From NCBI RefSeq assembly GCF_008704855.1, contig NZ_CP023691.1:5580001-5644000 (forward strand): a DNA stretch of 64,000 nucleotides, written 5' to 3'. This DNA comes from Streptomyces platensis (lineage in GTDB: Bacteria > Actinomycetota > Actinomycetes > Streptomycetales > Streptomycetaceae). A program made the position numbers and the translations under genes. The notes beneath the pieces were generated by a model. That model worked only from the letters and a program-made list of their open reading frames with translations, ran no database searches and had not been told where the DNA came from. This document shows positions 32,256-39,873 of the stretch, one piece after another (the first letter of the stretch is position 1; every line of letters starts with the position of its first letter).

Positions 32256-33149
32256 ATGGCACTCGGAATCCTGCTGGCCCTCGCCTTCGCCCTCTCGGTC
32301 GCCGGTATCTGCTGCGGTATCGCGCTCTACCGGCGCGAGGCCCGGCTGCCGCCCGACCTGGCGCTGTCCCTGGAGGTCGGCGCGACCCGCACCACGGCCG
32401 TCGGGTCGGCGGTGGACCGCGCCGGGATGCGGTACGCGCCGCTGGTGCTGCGGCTGATGGGCGGCAAGCGCACCGCCCGGATCCGCCGGCGGATCGACCT
32501 GGCGGGCAATCCGGGCGGGCTGACCGTCGACCGCTACGCCGCCCGCCGCGCCGTCTACGGGGCCCTCGGCCTCTTCGGCGCGCTGGTGATGTTTCTGCGC
32601 GGTCAGCCGCTGCTCGGCGTGCTGATGGTGCTCTTCGGCCTCTTCTGGACCGAGGTCGGCATCTGGGCCGCCATCCGTCAGCGCAAGGACACCATCGAGC
32701 GCACTCTTCCGGACTTTCTGGATGTGCTGGCCGTCGTGGTCAGCGCCGGCCTGGGCTTCCGTCAGGCCCTGGACCGGGTCGCCGAGAAGTATGAGGGGCC
32801 ATGGGCGGATGAACTCCGGATCACGCTGCGGCAGATGGACATGGGCGTCAGCCGCCGGGCGGCCTTCGAGGAACTGCGCAAACGCAATGACTCCGAACAG
32901 GTCGCGCAGTTCGTCACCGCCCTCCAGCAGGGCGAGGAACTGGGCTCGCCGATCGTCGAGACGCTGATCCAGATCGCCGACGACATGCGCCGGACCGACG
33001 CCCAGAACGCCCGGCGCCGGGCCGCCCGCGCGGTCCCCAAGGCCACCATGGTCGTCACCACCTTTATGGTTCCGGCCACGATGATCCTGCTCATCGCCGG
33101 TTTCTTCCTGGGCTCGGGCACCAACTTCGGCTCGCTGATGGGCAGGTGA
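32256..33149 (+). CDS. tadC: TadC-like inner-membrane platform protein (GspF domain)
   Basis: A 297-residue paralogue of TadB. It has an N-terminal helix, a pair of helices near residues 98-125, a T2SSF domain with TLPDFLDVLAVVVSAGLGFRQ and FVTALQQGEELGSPIVETL, and a C-terminal helix. It starts 14 bases after tadB and ends the first compact part of the pilus operon. A 581-base gap then separates it from the pilin gene. Confidence 0.88.
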   Translation: MALGILLALAFALSVAGICCGIALYRREARLPPDLALSLEVGATRTTAVGSAVDRAGMRYAPLVLRLMGGKRTARIRRRIDLAGNPGGLTVDRYAARRAVYGALGLFGALVMFLRGQPLLGVLMVLFGLFWTEVGIWAAIRQRKDTIERTLPDFLDVLAVVVSAGLGFRQALDRVAEKYEGPWADELRITLRQMDMGVSRRAAFEELRKRNDSEQVAQFVTALQQGEELGSPIVETLIQIADDMRRTDAQNARRRAARAVPKATMVVTTFMVPATMILLIAGFFLGSGTNFGSLMGR

Positions 33150-33730
33150 CCCGTCTCACGCGGCCCGGCACCGGACCCGCCCGCGGCCGTCCGGCGCCAC
33201 GGGACCGGGCCCCGCGGATCCGCCCCGACGGCCCCCGGCGCGCCGCCCGTCCGACTCCCTGTGACCTGCTGCGCCGCCACCCGCCATGACGGCCGCCGCT
33301 CCGGGCCGTCCTTGCGGTTGCACATCCGGGCCCGTCCGGGCGACGGCGGCCCGTACTCGGCCGGATGAGTGCGTTACGGGCCCGGCTTCCCGTCAACTCC
33401 TTCGCAAGAGCAACGAGTTGTGTCACAGTGGGTGGGCGGACGGTTGCGCTCGCACTATGGTGCGGAAGGACCGTCCGGTCTGCATGGGTAACGGAACGGG
33501 GCACGGTCCCGGAGGGGGAACGGGGGTGGGTAGGGTGCGACTGAGTGGCCGAAAGACGACGTTGTGCCTGTCATCCGGGTTCCCGAAAGAGGATGGGATA
33601 CGGATTCCCTGTTCCGGGCATGCGGTTCCGGCGTACTTTTCTGGTGTCGTGAGCGCGGCCGACCGCGCCGGCACCACGGGGACAGACCAGCCGGACCAGA
33701 GCGGTACGGCCGCCCATGGAGGGGAAGACG
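33150..33730. promoter_or_regulatory. 581-base gap upstream of the pilin gene
   Basis: No gene is supported here. The left part is GC-rich spacer. The region from about 33400 to 33660 is more AT-rich and should contain the pilin promoter. The hairpin 33438-33476 and a CACTATGGTG segment lie within it. A separate strong promoter would match the much higher need for pilin than for machine parts. Confidence 0.5.
33438..33476 (+). promoter_or_regulatory. Nested inverted repeats upstream of flp
   Basis: Outer arms GGACGGT (33438-33444) and ACCGTCC (33470-33476) enclose CGCACTATGGTGCG, itself a 5-bp palindrome around TATG. This may be an operator, or an RNA hairpin acting as attenuator or mRNA stabiliser. 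Confidence 0.4.
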
Positions 33731-33895
33731 ATGGCGAAGCGGATTTTGGGGAACGACCGGGGACAGACCTCGATCGAGTACCTCGGCATCATCGCGGTGG
33801 TCGTGGCGATCGTCCTGGTCCTGTCGACCACGGACTTCGGCAGCCAGATCGCGAACGCCATCGCCAACAAGATCTCCGACGTCGTCGGCATTTAG
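33731..33895 (+). CDS. flp: Flp-type major pilin prepilin
   Basis: A 54-residue protein, too short for common length cut-offs. The basic leader MAKRILGNDRG is followed by QTSIEY and a strong hydrophobic helix (IIAVVVAIVLVLS). The tail, about 22 residues, is small and polar. The prepilin peptidase site G11|Q12 with Glu at +5 and Tyr at +6 is exactly the Flp (class III/type IVb) consensus. The mature pilin would be 43 residues. It lies between tadC and the tadG-like gene, just where a Flp pilin is expected. The frame is ATG 33731 to TAG 33893-33895. Confidence 0.88.
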   Translation: MAKRILGNDRGQTSIEYLGIIAVVVAIVLVLSTTDFGSQIANAIANKISDVVGI

Positions 33896-33912
33896 CCCGC
33901 ACCGCCACCGCC

Positions 33913-34617
33913 GTGCCGGCCACCACCCCACCCCGCCGCCGGCGCGACGAAGGGCAGGCCTTCCCGCTCTACATCGTCGCGGTCGGTGGCCTGCTCTTCC
34001 TCGCGCTCGCCTTCTTCGCCGTCGGGCAGGCGGCGGCCAGCCGCAACGGTGCGCAGACCGCCGCCGACGCGGCCGCGCTCGCCGCCGGCCAGAAGTACCG
34101 CGAACTGCTGCGTGAGAGCGTGCTCGACGGCCTCCGCGACGGCAGCTACCGGACCGACCCGACGGCCTGGGAAGAGCTGCTGAACGGGCGCGGTGTCCTG
34201 TCCCCGGCGGCCTGCGAGAGCGCGGCCTGGTTCGCCGGACGCAACGGCGCCTATCTCTCCGGCCCCCGCTGCACCCCGGACTCCTGGCCCACCTCGTTCG
34301 CCGTCGAGGTCACCACCCGCAAACCCGTGGGGGATTCCGTCATCCCGGCGACCAGCAACGAACATGCGTCCGCCGCGGCGAAGTCCGTCGTCGGTCCCCG
34401 CTGCACCCTCGACCCCGCCCAGGACGACACCGGCGACACGGACGGCGAGGACGGCACGGACGACGAGGGCGGCAAGGGCGGCAAGGGCGGCAAGGACGAC
34501 GACGCCCCGGCCCCCGTCGAGATCACCTGCGACGGAAAACGCTGGACGCTCGACCCCCGCCGCCTGACGGAACTGCCCGACGCCGCCGACCTGTTCTCCG
34601 TACGCCTCGCCCATTGA
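33913..34617 (+). CDS. TadG-like pilus assembly protein
   Basis: A 234-residue protein starting at GTG 33913, 17 bases after flp. A basic Arg-rich leader and GQAFPLY precede an N-terminal membrane helix (about residues 16-38), as in Tad/TadG-like proteins (GQAxPL motif). Unlike the pseudopilins it lacks Glu at +5, so it is probably not cleaved. The outer domain has four cysteines and an acidic, Gly/Lys-rich low-complexity insert (about 165-195). It is probably a wall-associated assembly factor. Confidence 0.78.
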   Translation: MPATTPPRRRRDEGQAFPLYIVAVGGLLFLALAFFAVGQAAASRNGAQTAADAAALAAGQKYRELLRESVLDGLRDGSYRTDPTAWEELLNGRGVLSPAACESAAWFAGRNGAYLSGPRCTPDSWPTSFAVEVTTRKPVGDSVIPATSNEHASAAAKSVVGPRCTLDPAQDDTGDTDGEDGTDDEGGKGGKGGKDDDAPAPVEITCDGKRWTLDPRRLTELPDAADLFSVRLAH

Positions 34618-34678
34618 CCGCCCGCACCCGACCACCCCCCTCGAGACGACCAGACGACGATCAAAGGAATCGCATCCC

Positions 34679-35263
34679 ATGAGCATTCGGCGCACCACGA
34701 AGGCCGCCAGGGGAGCGGTCGCCATGGCGAGCGCTGTCGGCCTTGCGCTCGTCGTGGCCGGCTGCGGTGGTGACAGCGGCGGTGCGAAGGCGTCGGACGG
34801 CGACAAGCCACCGGCCCGCAGCACCGCTCCCAAGGACAGCGGCCCCGGCGCCCCGGCGGCCGACTCCGACAAGGTGATCGGCGAGATGAAGGGGCCGGAC
34901 GGCGTGGTGGTCACCCTGCACTCCGTGGTCCGGGACTCCGGCGGCTTCGTCACCGTCAACGGCACGGTCACCAACCGCGGCACCCGCGCCTTCAACGCCA
35001 TCGACTGGCGCTCCAACGAGACCGAGCTGCGGTCCCGTTCCTCGATCTCCGGGGCGACCCTCGTCGACAAGGCGGGCAAGAAGCGCTATCTGGTGCTGCG
35101 CGACACCAACGGCGAATGCCTGTGCACGACGGGCCTCAGCGGGCTGATGCCGGGGGCCAGCCGCCCGATCTTCGCGCAGTTCCCGGCGCCGCCGGCCAAG
35201 GTCACCGAGGTCGATTTCCAGCTGCCGACCCTGCCGCCGGCCAGCGTGCGGATCACGGACTGA
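34679..35263 (+). CDS. Putative lipoprotein of the pilus locus
   Basis: A 194-residue protein. The lipoprotein signal peptide ends LVVAGC (lipobox, Cys23). A disordered Lys/Ser/Pro linker follows, then a single beta-sandwich-like domain (residues 65-194) with VTVNGTVTNRGTRAFNAIDW, reminiscent of DUF4352-type immunoglobulin-like domains. Two more cysteines, in GECLCTTG, may pair. It is 10 bases upstream of the OmpA-like gene, with which it must be co-transcribed. AAAGGAA precedes ATG 34679. Confidence 0.75.
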   Translation: MSIRRTTKAARGAVAMASAVGLALVVAGCGGDSGGAKASDGDKPPARSTAPKDSGPGAPAADSDKVIGEMKGPDGVVVTLHSVVRDSGGFVTVNGTVTNRGTRAFNAIDWRSNETELRSRSSISGATLVDKAGKKRYLVLRDTNGECLCTTGLSGLMPGASRPIFAQFPAPPAKVTEVDFQLPTLPPASVRITD

Positions 35264-35273
35264 GCGGGCACCG

Positions 35274-35909
35274 ATGACCGCGACCCAGATGACCCGAGGA
35301 CACCGGGTGCGCCGAGCGCCCCGGAGCGCCGCCACCGCCGCCGTCGCGCTGCTGCTCTCCGCGGCGCTGACCGCCCCCGTCGCCCATGCCGATCCGCCGG
35401 GCGTGACCGAGGACTCCAGCCCGCCGGTGCACATCGACACCGGCGACCCCGATCTGCGGATGGTCCAGGGTGCCAAGCTCGCGCCGTCCAAGGTCCTCAA
35501 CATCAAGTCGATCGTCGAGGCGGACGACGGCTCCGAGCGCCGCCAGGACACCAACGACAATGTGACCTTCGCGCTCCAGGCCGAGGTCCTCTTCGGCAAG
35601 GACAGCGCCGAACTGTCGTCGGACGCGCTGTCCCGGATCGGCACCATCGCGGCCGAGATCAAGAAGCAGAACGCCACCAGCCTGCGGGTCTTCGGCTTCA
35701 CCGACAACCTCGGCTCGGCGGGCCACGGCCTGGTGCTGTCCAAGAAGCGCGCCACCGCCGTCCAGCAGGAACTGGCCAAGGACCTCGGCTCGTCCGTCGG
35801 TTTCCAGATCCGCGGCTACGGCGAGCAGTACCCGATCGCCGACAACGGCACCGAGGAAGGCCGCAAGAAGAACCGCCGGGTCGAGGTCAGCTTCCCGCGC
35901 GCCTCGTAA
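35274..35909 (+). CDS. Secreted OmpA-C-like domain protein
   Basis: A 211-residue protein with a signal peptide (cleavage near AHA-DP, residue 38), a linker, and an OmpA/MotB-like C-terminal domain (about 100-208): VLFGKDSAELSSDAL, RVFGFTDNLGSAGHG, LSKKRATAVQQEL, and RGYGEQYPIADN, EEGRKKNRRVEV. The Asp and Arg that bind diaminopimelate in peptidoglycan are in the expected blocks. In Gram-negative Tad systems an OmpA-like partner anchors the pilus to the wall. Here there is no outer membrane, so a peptidoglycan anchor is plausible. Confidence 0.85.
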   Translation: MTATQMTRGHRVRRAPRSAATAAVALLLSAALTAPVAHADPPGVTEDSSPPVHIDTGDPDLRMVQGAKLAPSKVLNIKSIVEADDGSERRQDTNDNVTFALQAEVLFGKDSAELSSDALSRIGTIAAEIKKQNATSLRVFGFTDNLGSAGHGLVLSKKRATAVQQELAKDLGSSVGFQIRGYGEQYPIADNGTEEGRKKNRRVEVSFPRAS

Positions 35910-35969
35910 GCGGGGCCGCGGCGGCGGCCGCCGGTAGCGGCGAGTAGAGAAAGAGCACCCCGGCCGCCC

Positions 35970-36323
35970 TCACCGGCCGGGTTCCACCCCCAGGCGCAGT
36001 CCGGGCCGCAGCCCCCAGCGCGCCATCGCGCCGGCCTCCGCCTCCAGGACGTGCCGGGCGCGGAGGCGGGGGCGCCCCAGCCGCCCGGGGCGCATGGTGC
36101 GGACGGCGAGCACGGTGAAGTCCCGGCTCAGATAGGCGACATCGATCGCGAACCGCATCCGGAAGGTGTGCACCCCGCTCGCCGGGGTGAGCAGTAGCGC
36201 CCCCTCGATACCGTCACGCCCCAACAGCCCGCGGGCCCGGGCCCGGTAGGACGCCGCGATCTCCACCGGAACACCGCTCCCCGCCCCGTACAGAACTCCC
36301 GGACCGTTCTCCCAACGCGCCAT
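35970..36323 (-). CDS. DUF192-family protein
   Basis: A 117-residue protein with the DUF192 pattern: SYRARARGLLGRDG, ALLLTPASGVHTFRMRFAIDVAYL, VLAVRTMRPGR and a C-terminal VLEAEAGAMARWGLRPG. The family is small and beta-rich; its biochemical role is unknown. This member has no signal peptide. It is transcribed against the pilus genes and shares its upstream region with the prepilin peptidase gene, 99 bases away. In actinobacteria it often accompanies Tad loci, but I cannot show a link from sequence alone. Confidence 0.82.
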   Translation of the reverse strand: MARWENGPGVLYGAGSGVPVEIAASYRARARGLLGRDGIEGALLLTPASGVHTFRMRFAIDVAYLSRDFTVLAVRTMRPGRLGRPRLRARHVLEAEAGAMARWGLRPGLRLGVEPGR

Positions 36324-36422
36324 GGGCAGCGTTCTATCAGCTCCCGCACGCACGCAATCCCGCAGTCCGGCACTCCCGCACTTTCCCGGCGGACCGCCAC
36401 CGGGCGCCTCTAGGGTCGACGC

Positions 36423-37157
36423 GTGTCCGTGATGCTGATGTTCCTCGCCGCCGTCTACGGGGCCGCGGCCGGGCTGCTGATACCGCGGCCCGTCCACCGG
36501 TTGGCCGTCGATCCCGAGGAGGAGTGGCGCGCGGTCTGTCCCGGGGGGCATCCGATCACCGGGCCGGCCCGGGGCTGGCTGGGGCGCGGGTGCTGTCCGG
36601 ACTGCGGGGCGTACGGGCCGGGCCCGCTGCCCACGGCGGCGGCCACCGCGCTGGTCTGCGCGGCCCTGGCGGCGGCCACCGGGCCCCGGCCGGAACTCGT
36701 CGCCTGGCTGGTGATGGCGCCGGTCGCGGTGCTGCTGGCCGCCGTCGACTGGCGGGCCCGGCGGCTCCCGGACGTGCTGACGCTGCCGCTCGCCGCGGCC
36801 GGCGCGGCACTGCTGGGGTCCGTCGGCTGGCTCACGGGCGAGACCGCGGCGTGGCGGCGGGCCCTGCTGGGCGGCCTGCTCCTCGGCGCCTGGTACCTCG
36901 TCCTCTATCTCGTGAACCCACGGGGCATCGGGCTGGGCGACGTCAAGCTCGCGGTCGGGCTGGGGATCGCCCTTGGGTGGTACGGCTGGCGCACCCTCGT
37001 CACGGGCGGCGCCGCGGGGGTGCTGCTCGGTGCGCTCTACGGCGCGGGGCTGCTGCTCGTACGGCGCGAGGCGCGGAAAGCGGTCATGCCCCTGGGGCCC
37101 TTCATGATCATCGGGGCGTTCTGCGGGCTGCTCCCGGGCGCCGCGGCGGCGGCCTGA
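36423..37157 (+). CDS. Type IV / Flp prepilin peptidase (A24 family)
   Basis: A 244-residue membrane protein with about seven hydrophobic segments, start GTG 36423. The two catalytic aspartates are in AAVDWRARRLPD and GIGLGDVKLAVG, the GxGDxK signature of A24 aspartic prepilin peptidases. The cytoplasmic loop near residues 38-62 has three cysteines, in RAVCPGG and GCCPDCG. This resembles the zinc-binding loop of bifunctional prepilin peptidase/methylases, although the methylase domain proper is absent. It should cleave the Flp pilin and both TadE pseudopilins in this locus. Confidence 0.88.
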   Translation: MSVMLMFLAAVYGAAAGLLIPRPVHRLAVDPEEEWRAVCPGGHPITGPARGWLGRGCCPDCGAYGPGPLPTAAATALVCAALAAATGPRPELVAWLVMAPVAVLLAAVDWRARRLPDVLTLPLAAAGAALLGSVGWLTGETAAWRRALLGGLLLGAWYLVLYLVNPRGIGLGDVKLAVGLGIALGWYGWRTLVTGGAAGVLLGALYGAGLLLVRREARKAVMPLGPFMIIGAFCGLLPGAAAAA

Positions 37158-37224
37158 CCCACTCCGGGCCGGAGCCTCCGGGAGCGCCCGACCCGCCGCG
37201 GCCACGCCGGTGCACGCAGCACCC

Positions 37225-37296
37225 CTCCCGCGGGGTTATGGTGGAAACCCCCCCTCGGGCCGGTCCGTATCCCCCCCACGGACCGGCCCGCTTTTT
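37225..37296 (+). terminator. Rho-independent terminator with C-rich loop (possible small RNA end)
   Basis: Perfect 12-bp arms GGGCCGGTCCGT (37257-37268) and 37278-37289 around a loop with seven C, then GCTTTTT. This is the only terminator in the window with a strong T tract. It is about 100 bases after the peptidase stop, and a second seven-C run and a TTATGGT -10-like element lie just before it. Confidence 0.75.
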
Positions 37297-37380
37297 GTCC
37301 GGGGCGCGGGAACCCCGTGACCAGTCACGACGCAGCCGCGGCCGCACGACGGCTCCCCGCGTCGCCAGCGCGCGAAGCGC

Positions 37381-38412
37381 TCAGCGGCGGGCCCAGATGT
37401 TCACGCCGTCCGTGGTCCTGGCGAACTCATCGATCTCGGCCAGCTCGGCCTCGGTGATCGCGGGGGCGTCGAGGGCCGCGATATTGGCCTCCAGCTGGGC
37501 GACGCTGCTGGCGCCGATCAGGGCGGAGGTCATCCGCTCGTCGCGCAGCACCCAGCCCAGGGCGAGCTGCGCCAGCGACTGGCCACGGCGGGCGGCGATC
37601 TCGTTGAGGCCCCGGAGCCGGCGCACGACGTCGTCGGACAGCAGATTCGGGTCCAGCGACTTGCCCTGGGCGGCGCGCGAGCCCTCGGGGACGCCGTGCA
37701 GATATTTGTCCGTCAGCATGCCCTGCGCGAGTGGCGCAAAAGAGATGCAGCCCATGCCCTCCGCTTCGAGGGTGTCCAGCAGCAGATCGTCCTCGGTCCA
37801 GCGGTTGATCATCGAGTACGAGGGCTGGTGGATCAGGGCCGGTACGCCCATCGCGCGCAGGATGCCGGCCGCGTCCCGCGTCTGCTCCGCGTTGTACGAG
37901 GAAATCCCGACATACAGGGCCTTGCCCTGCTGGACGGCGGACGCCAGCGCGCCCATCGTCTCCTCCAGCGGGGTGTCGGGGTCGAAGCGGTGCGAGTAGA
38001 AGATATCGACGTAATCGACGCCCATCCGCTTCAGTGACGCATCCAGCGAGGAGAGGAGATATTTCCGTGAACCCCATTCGCCGTACGGGCCGGGGTGCAT
38101 CAGATATCCGGCCTTCGTGGACAGAATCATCTCGTCGCGGTAGCCGCGGAAGTCCTGTGCAAAGATCTTTCCGAAGTTGAGCTCGGCGGACCCGGGTGGC
38201 GGACCGTAGTTGTTGGCCAGATCGAAGTGGGTGACGCCCAGGTCGAAGGCGCGGCGCAGGATGGCGCGCTGGGAGCTCAGGGTGCGGTCGTCCCCGAAGT
38301 TGTGCCAGAGTCCAAGGGAGATAGCGGGGAGTTTGAGTCCACTGCGACCCGTTCGCCGGTACTTCATCGAGTCGTAGCGGGATTCCGCCGCGCGGTAGTC
38401 GGTGCCAGTCAT
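37381..38412 (-). CDS. Aldo/keto reductase (L-glyceraldehyde-3-phosphate reductase-like)
   Basis: A 343-residue AKR of the YghZ/MgrA branch. The barrel starts MKYRRTGRSGLKLPAISLGLW. The catalytic tetrad is visible: Asp and Tyr in FDLANNYGPPPG, Lys in LSTKAGYLM, and His in FYSHRFDP. NADPH is bound by the C-terminal PLAQGMLTDKYL and ALIGASSVAQLE regions. Members detoxify methylglyoxal and reduce L-glyceraldehyde 3-phosphate. I chose the ATG at 38412 because GGGAG lies six bases upstream of it; the ATG two codons earlier would be too close. It is divergent from the prenyltransferase gene. Confidence 0.9.
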   Translation of the reverse strand: MTGTDYRAAESRYDSMKYRRTGRSGLKLPAISLGLWHNFGDDRTLSSQRAILRRAFDLGVTHFDLANNYGPPPGSAELNFGKIFAQDFRGYRDEMILSTKAGYLMHPGPYGEWGSRKYLLSSLDASLKRMGVDYVDIFYSHRFDPDTPLEETMGALASAVQQGKALYVGISSYNAEQTRDAAGILRAMGVPALIHQPSYSMINRWTEDDLLLDTLEAEGMGCISFAPLAQGMLTDKYLHGVPEGSRAAQGKSLDPNLLSDDVVRRLRGLNEIAARRGQSLAQLALGWVLRDERMTSALIGASSVAQLEANIAALDAPAITEAELAEIDEFARTTDGVNIWARR

Positions 38413-38534
38413 GCTCATCTCCCTATCACGTACTTGTGACCTACCTGATTGGGCTGTCGAGACAGCCGAGAAGTAAAGTTGCCCACTTGAGGCGACGGGG
38501 CGACCGCCATTGGCACGGAGGGGCTGGACCACAC

Positions 38535-39332
38535 ATGCTGCGATCTTCCGGGGTGCGCATCCCGTATCCGCCTGCACTGCGCAATCTGGTCTATCGGCTG
38601 TACGCGCGCAGGGTGGAGGGTCGCCTGGATCACACCCAGGTGCCCAAGCACATCGGCGTCATCCTGGACGGCAACCGGCGCTGGGCGCGGGCCGACGGGC
38701 GGACCACCGAGCAGGGCCACCAGGCCGGTGCGCTCAAGATCAGTGAGCTGCTCGGCTGGTGCGAGGAGACCGATGTCGAGGTGGTCACGCTGTGGCTGCT
38801 GTCGACCGACAACCTCGACCGGCCAGAGGACGAGCTGAAGCCGCTGCTCGGCATCATCGAGAACACCGTCCGGGACCTGGCCGCCGACGGCCGCTGGCGG
38901 GTGCACCACGTGGGCAACCGCGATCTGCTGCCCACCGCCACCCAGAAGGTGCTCAAGGACTCCGAGCAGGCCACCCAAGACAACACCGGCGTGCTGGTGA
39001 ACGTGGCGATCGGCTACGGCGGCCGGCAGGAGATCGCCGACGCGGTGCGCTCGCTGCTGCTGGAACACGCCGAGCGCGGCACCTCCTTCGAGGAGCTCGC
39101 CGAGATCGTCGACATCGACCTGATCTCCGAGCACCTCTACACCCGCGGCCAGCCCGACCCGGACCTGGTGATCCGGACGAGCGGCGAGCAGCGGCTGTCG
39201 GGCTTCATGCTGTGGCAGAGCGCCCATTCGGAGTACTACTTCTGCGAGGTCTTCTGGCCGGCGTTCCGGAAGGTCGACTTCCTGCGCGCCCTGCGCGACT
39301 ACGCCGCCCGGCACCGGCGCTACGGCTTCTAG
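38535..39332 (+). CDS. cis-Prenyltransferase (isoprenyl diphosphate synthase, UppS family)
   Basis: A 265-residue UppS-fold enzyme. The pyrophosphate site is VILDGNRRWAR with the essential Asp (about residue 44). TLWLLSTDNLDRP and the C-terminal DLVIRTSGEQRLSGFMLWQSAHSE block (conserved RxSGE and Ser/Glu) follow. YYFCEVFWPAF is typical. It adds isopentenyl units in the cis configuration. Actinobacteria carry several paralogues making short (Z,E-farnesyl) or long (decaprenyl/undecaprenyl) products, and chain length cannot be read safely here. The ATG at 38535 is chosen at the start of homology. A terminator follows about 100 bases after the stop. Confidence 0.93.
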   Translation: MLRSSGVRIPYPPALRNLVYRLYARRVEGRLDHTQVPKHIGVILDGNRRWARADGRTTEQGHQAGALKISELLGWCEETDVEVVTLWLLSTDNLDRPEDELKPLLGIIENTVRDLAADGRWRVHHVGNRDLLPTATQKVLKDSEQATQDNTGVLVNVAIGYGGRQEIADAVRSLLLEHAERGTSFEELAEIVDIDLISEHLYTRGQPDPDLVIRTSGEQRLSGFMLWQSAHSEYYFCEVFWPAFRKVDFLRALRDYAARHRRYGF

Positions 39333-39873
39333 CGCGAGTCCTCCCGGGGCCGCTCCCTTTCCGCCAGGCGCGTTACGCCCCATACAACCCTTACGTCCCG
39401 GACGCCCTTGATTGTCACGGTACGTCACCAGGCCCCGCCGGCCCCATGCACCGCCGGCGGGGCCTCTTCTGACGCACCATCCCCTCGGGGCTCACCCGAA
39501 TGGCTCCGCCGCTCGGTGATCACGTGTCACCCAAGGTTCATCGGCTGTGCGTCATATGCCGTGGCATGGCGACGAGGGTTCGAGGGAATATCCCTTCCAG
39601 GTCGGCGTCAGGAACAAGCCATCAGACGCCGCATCTCAGCGGGCGGCATGGGGCCGTCCGCCCGGGAGGCCCTTTGCACATCACGGAGGTCCGTGCGCAC
39701 AGCACGGTCGACGCGGAGGGCCGGCGCTCGGCCCGCGCATCGTGGCCCGAGCCCGGTCCGGTCACTAGATGGCCGGGGGTCCCGGGGACGCCGCCCCGAA
39801 GCGGTGGCCCCGGGAGAACACCGCCCCGCGACGCCGTCGCACCCCAACCTCATCCGAGGGGGTTCGTCCATCC
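39333..39873. promoter_or_regulatory. 541-base gene-free region before the PhoH gene
   Basis: It contains the prenyltransferase terminator (39430-39465), then about 400 bases without a convincing gene. Small inverted repeats are visible (AGGGA-ATA-TCCCT near 39590; ATGCC-GT-GGCAT near 39560). The promoter for the PIN-PhoH gene should lie here, perhaps with a long 5' leader. Confidence 0.5.
39430..39465 (+). terminator. Prenyltransferase terminator
   Basis: Perfect 12-bp arms AGGCCCCGCCGG (39430-39441) and 39454-39465, 12-base loop, followed by CTTCT. Confidence 0.7.

Noticed and set aside
37225..37296. Confident 6C RNA annotation
   Set aside because: Only one clear hairpin has the C run in its loop. 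The expected second stem could not be folded convincingly.
39585..39605. GGTTCGA resembling a tRNA T-loop
   Set aside because: No acceptor, D-arm or anticodon-arm pairing can be built around it.
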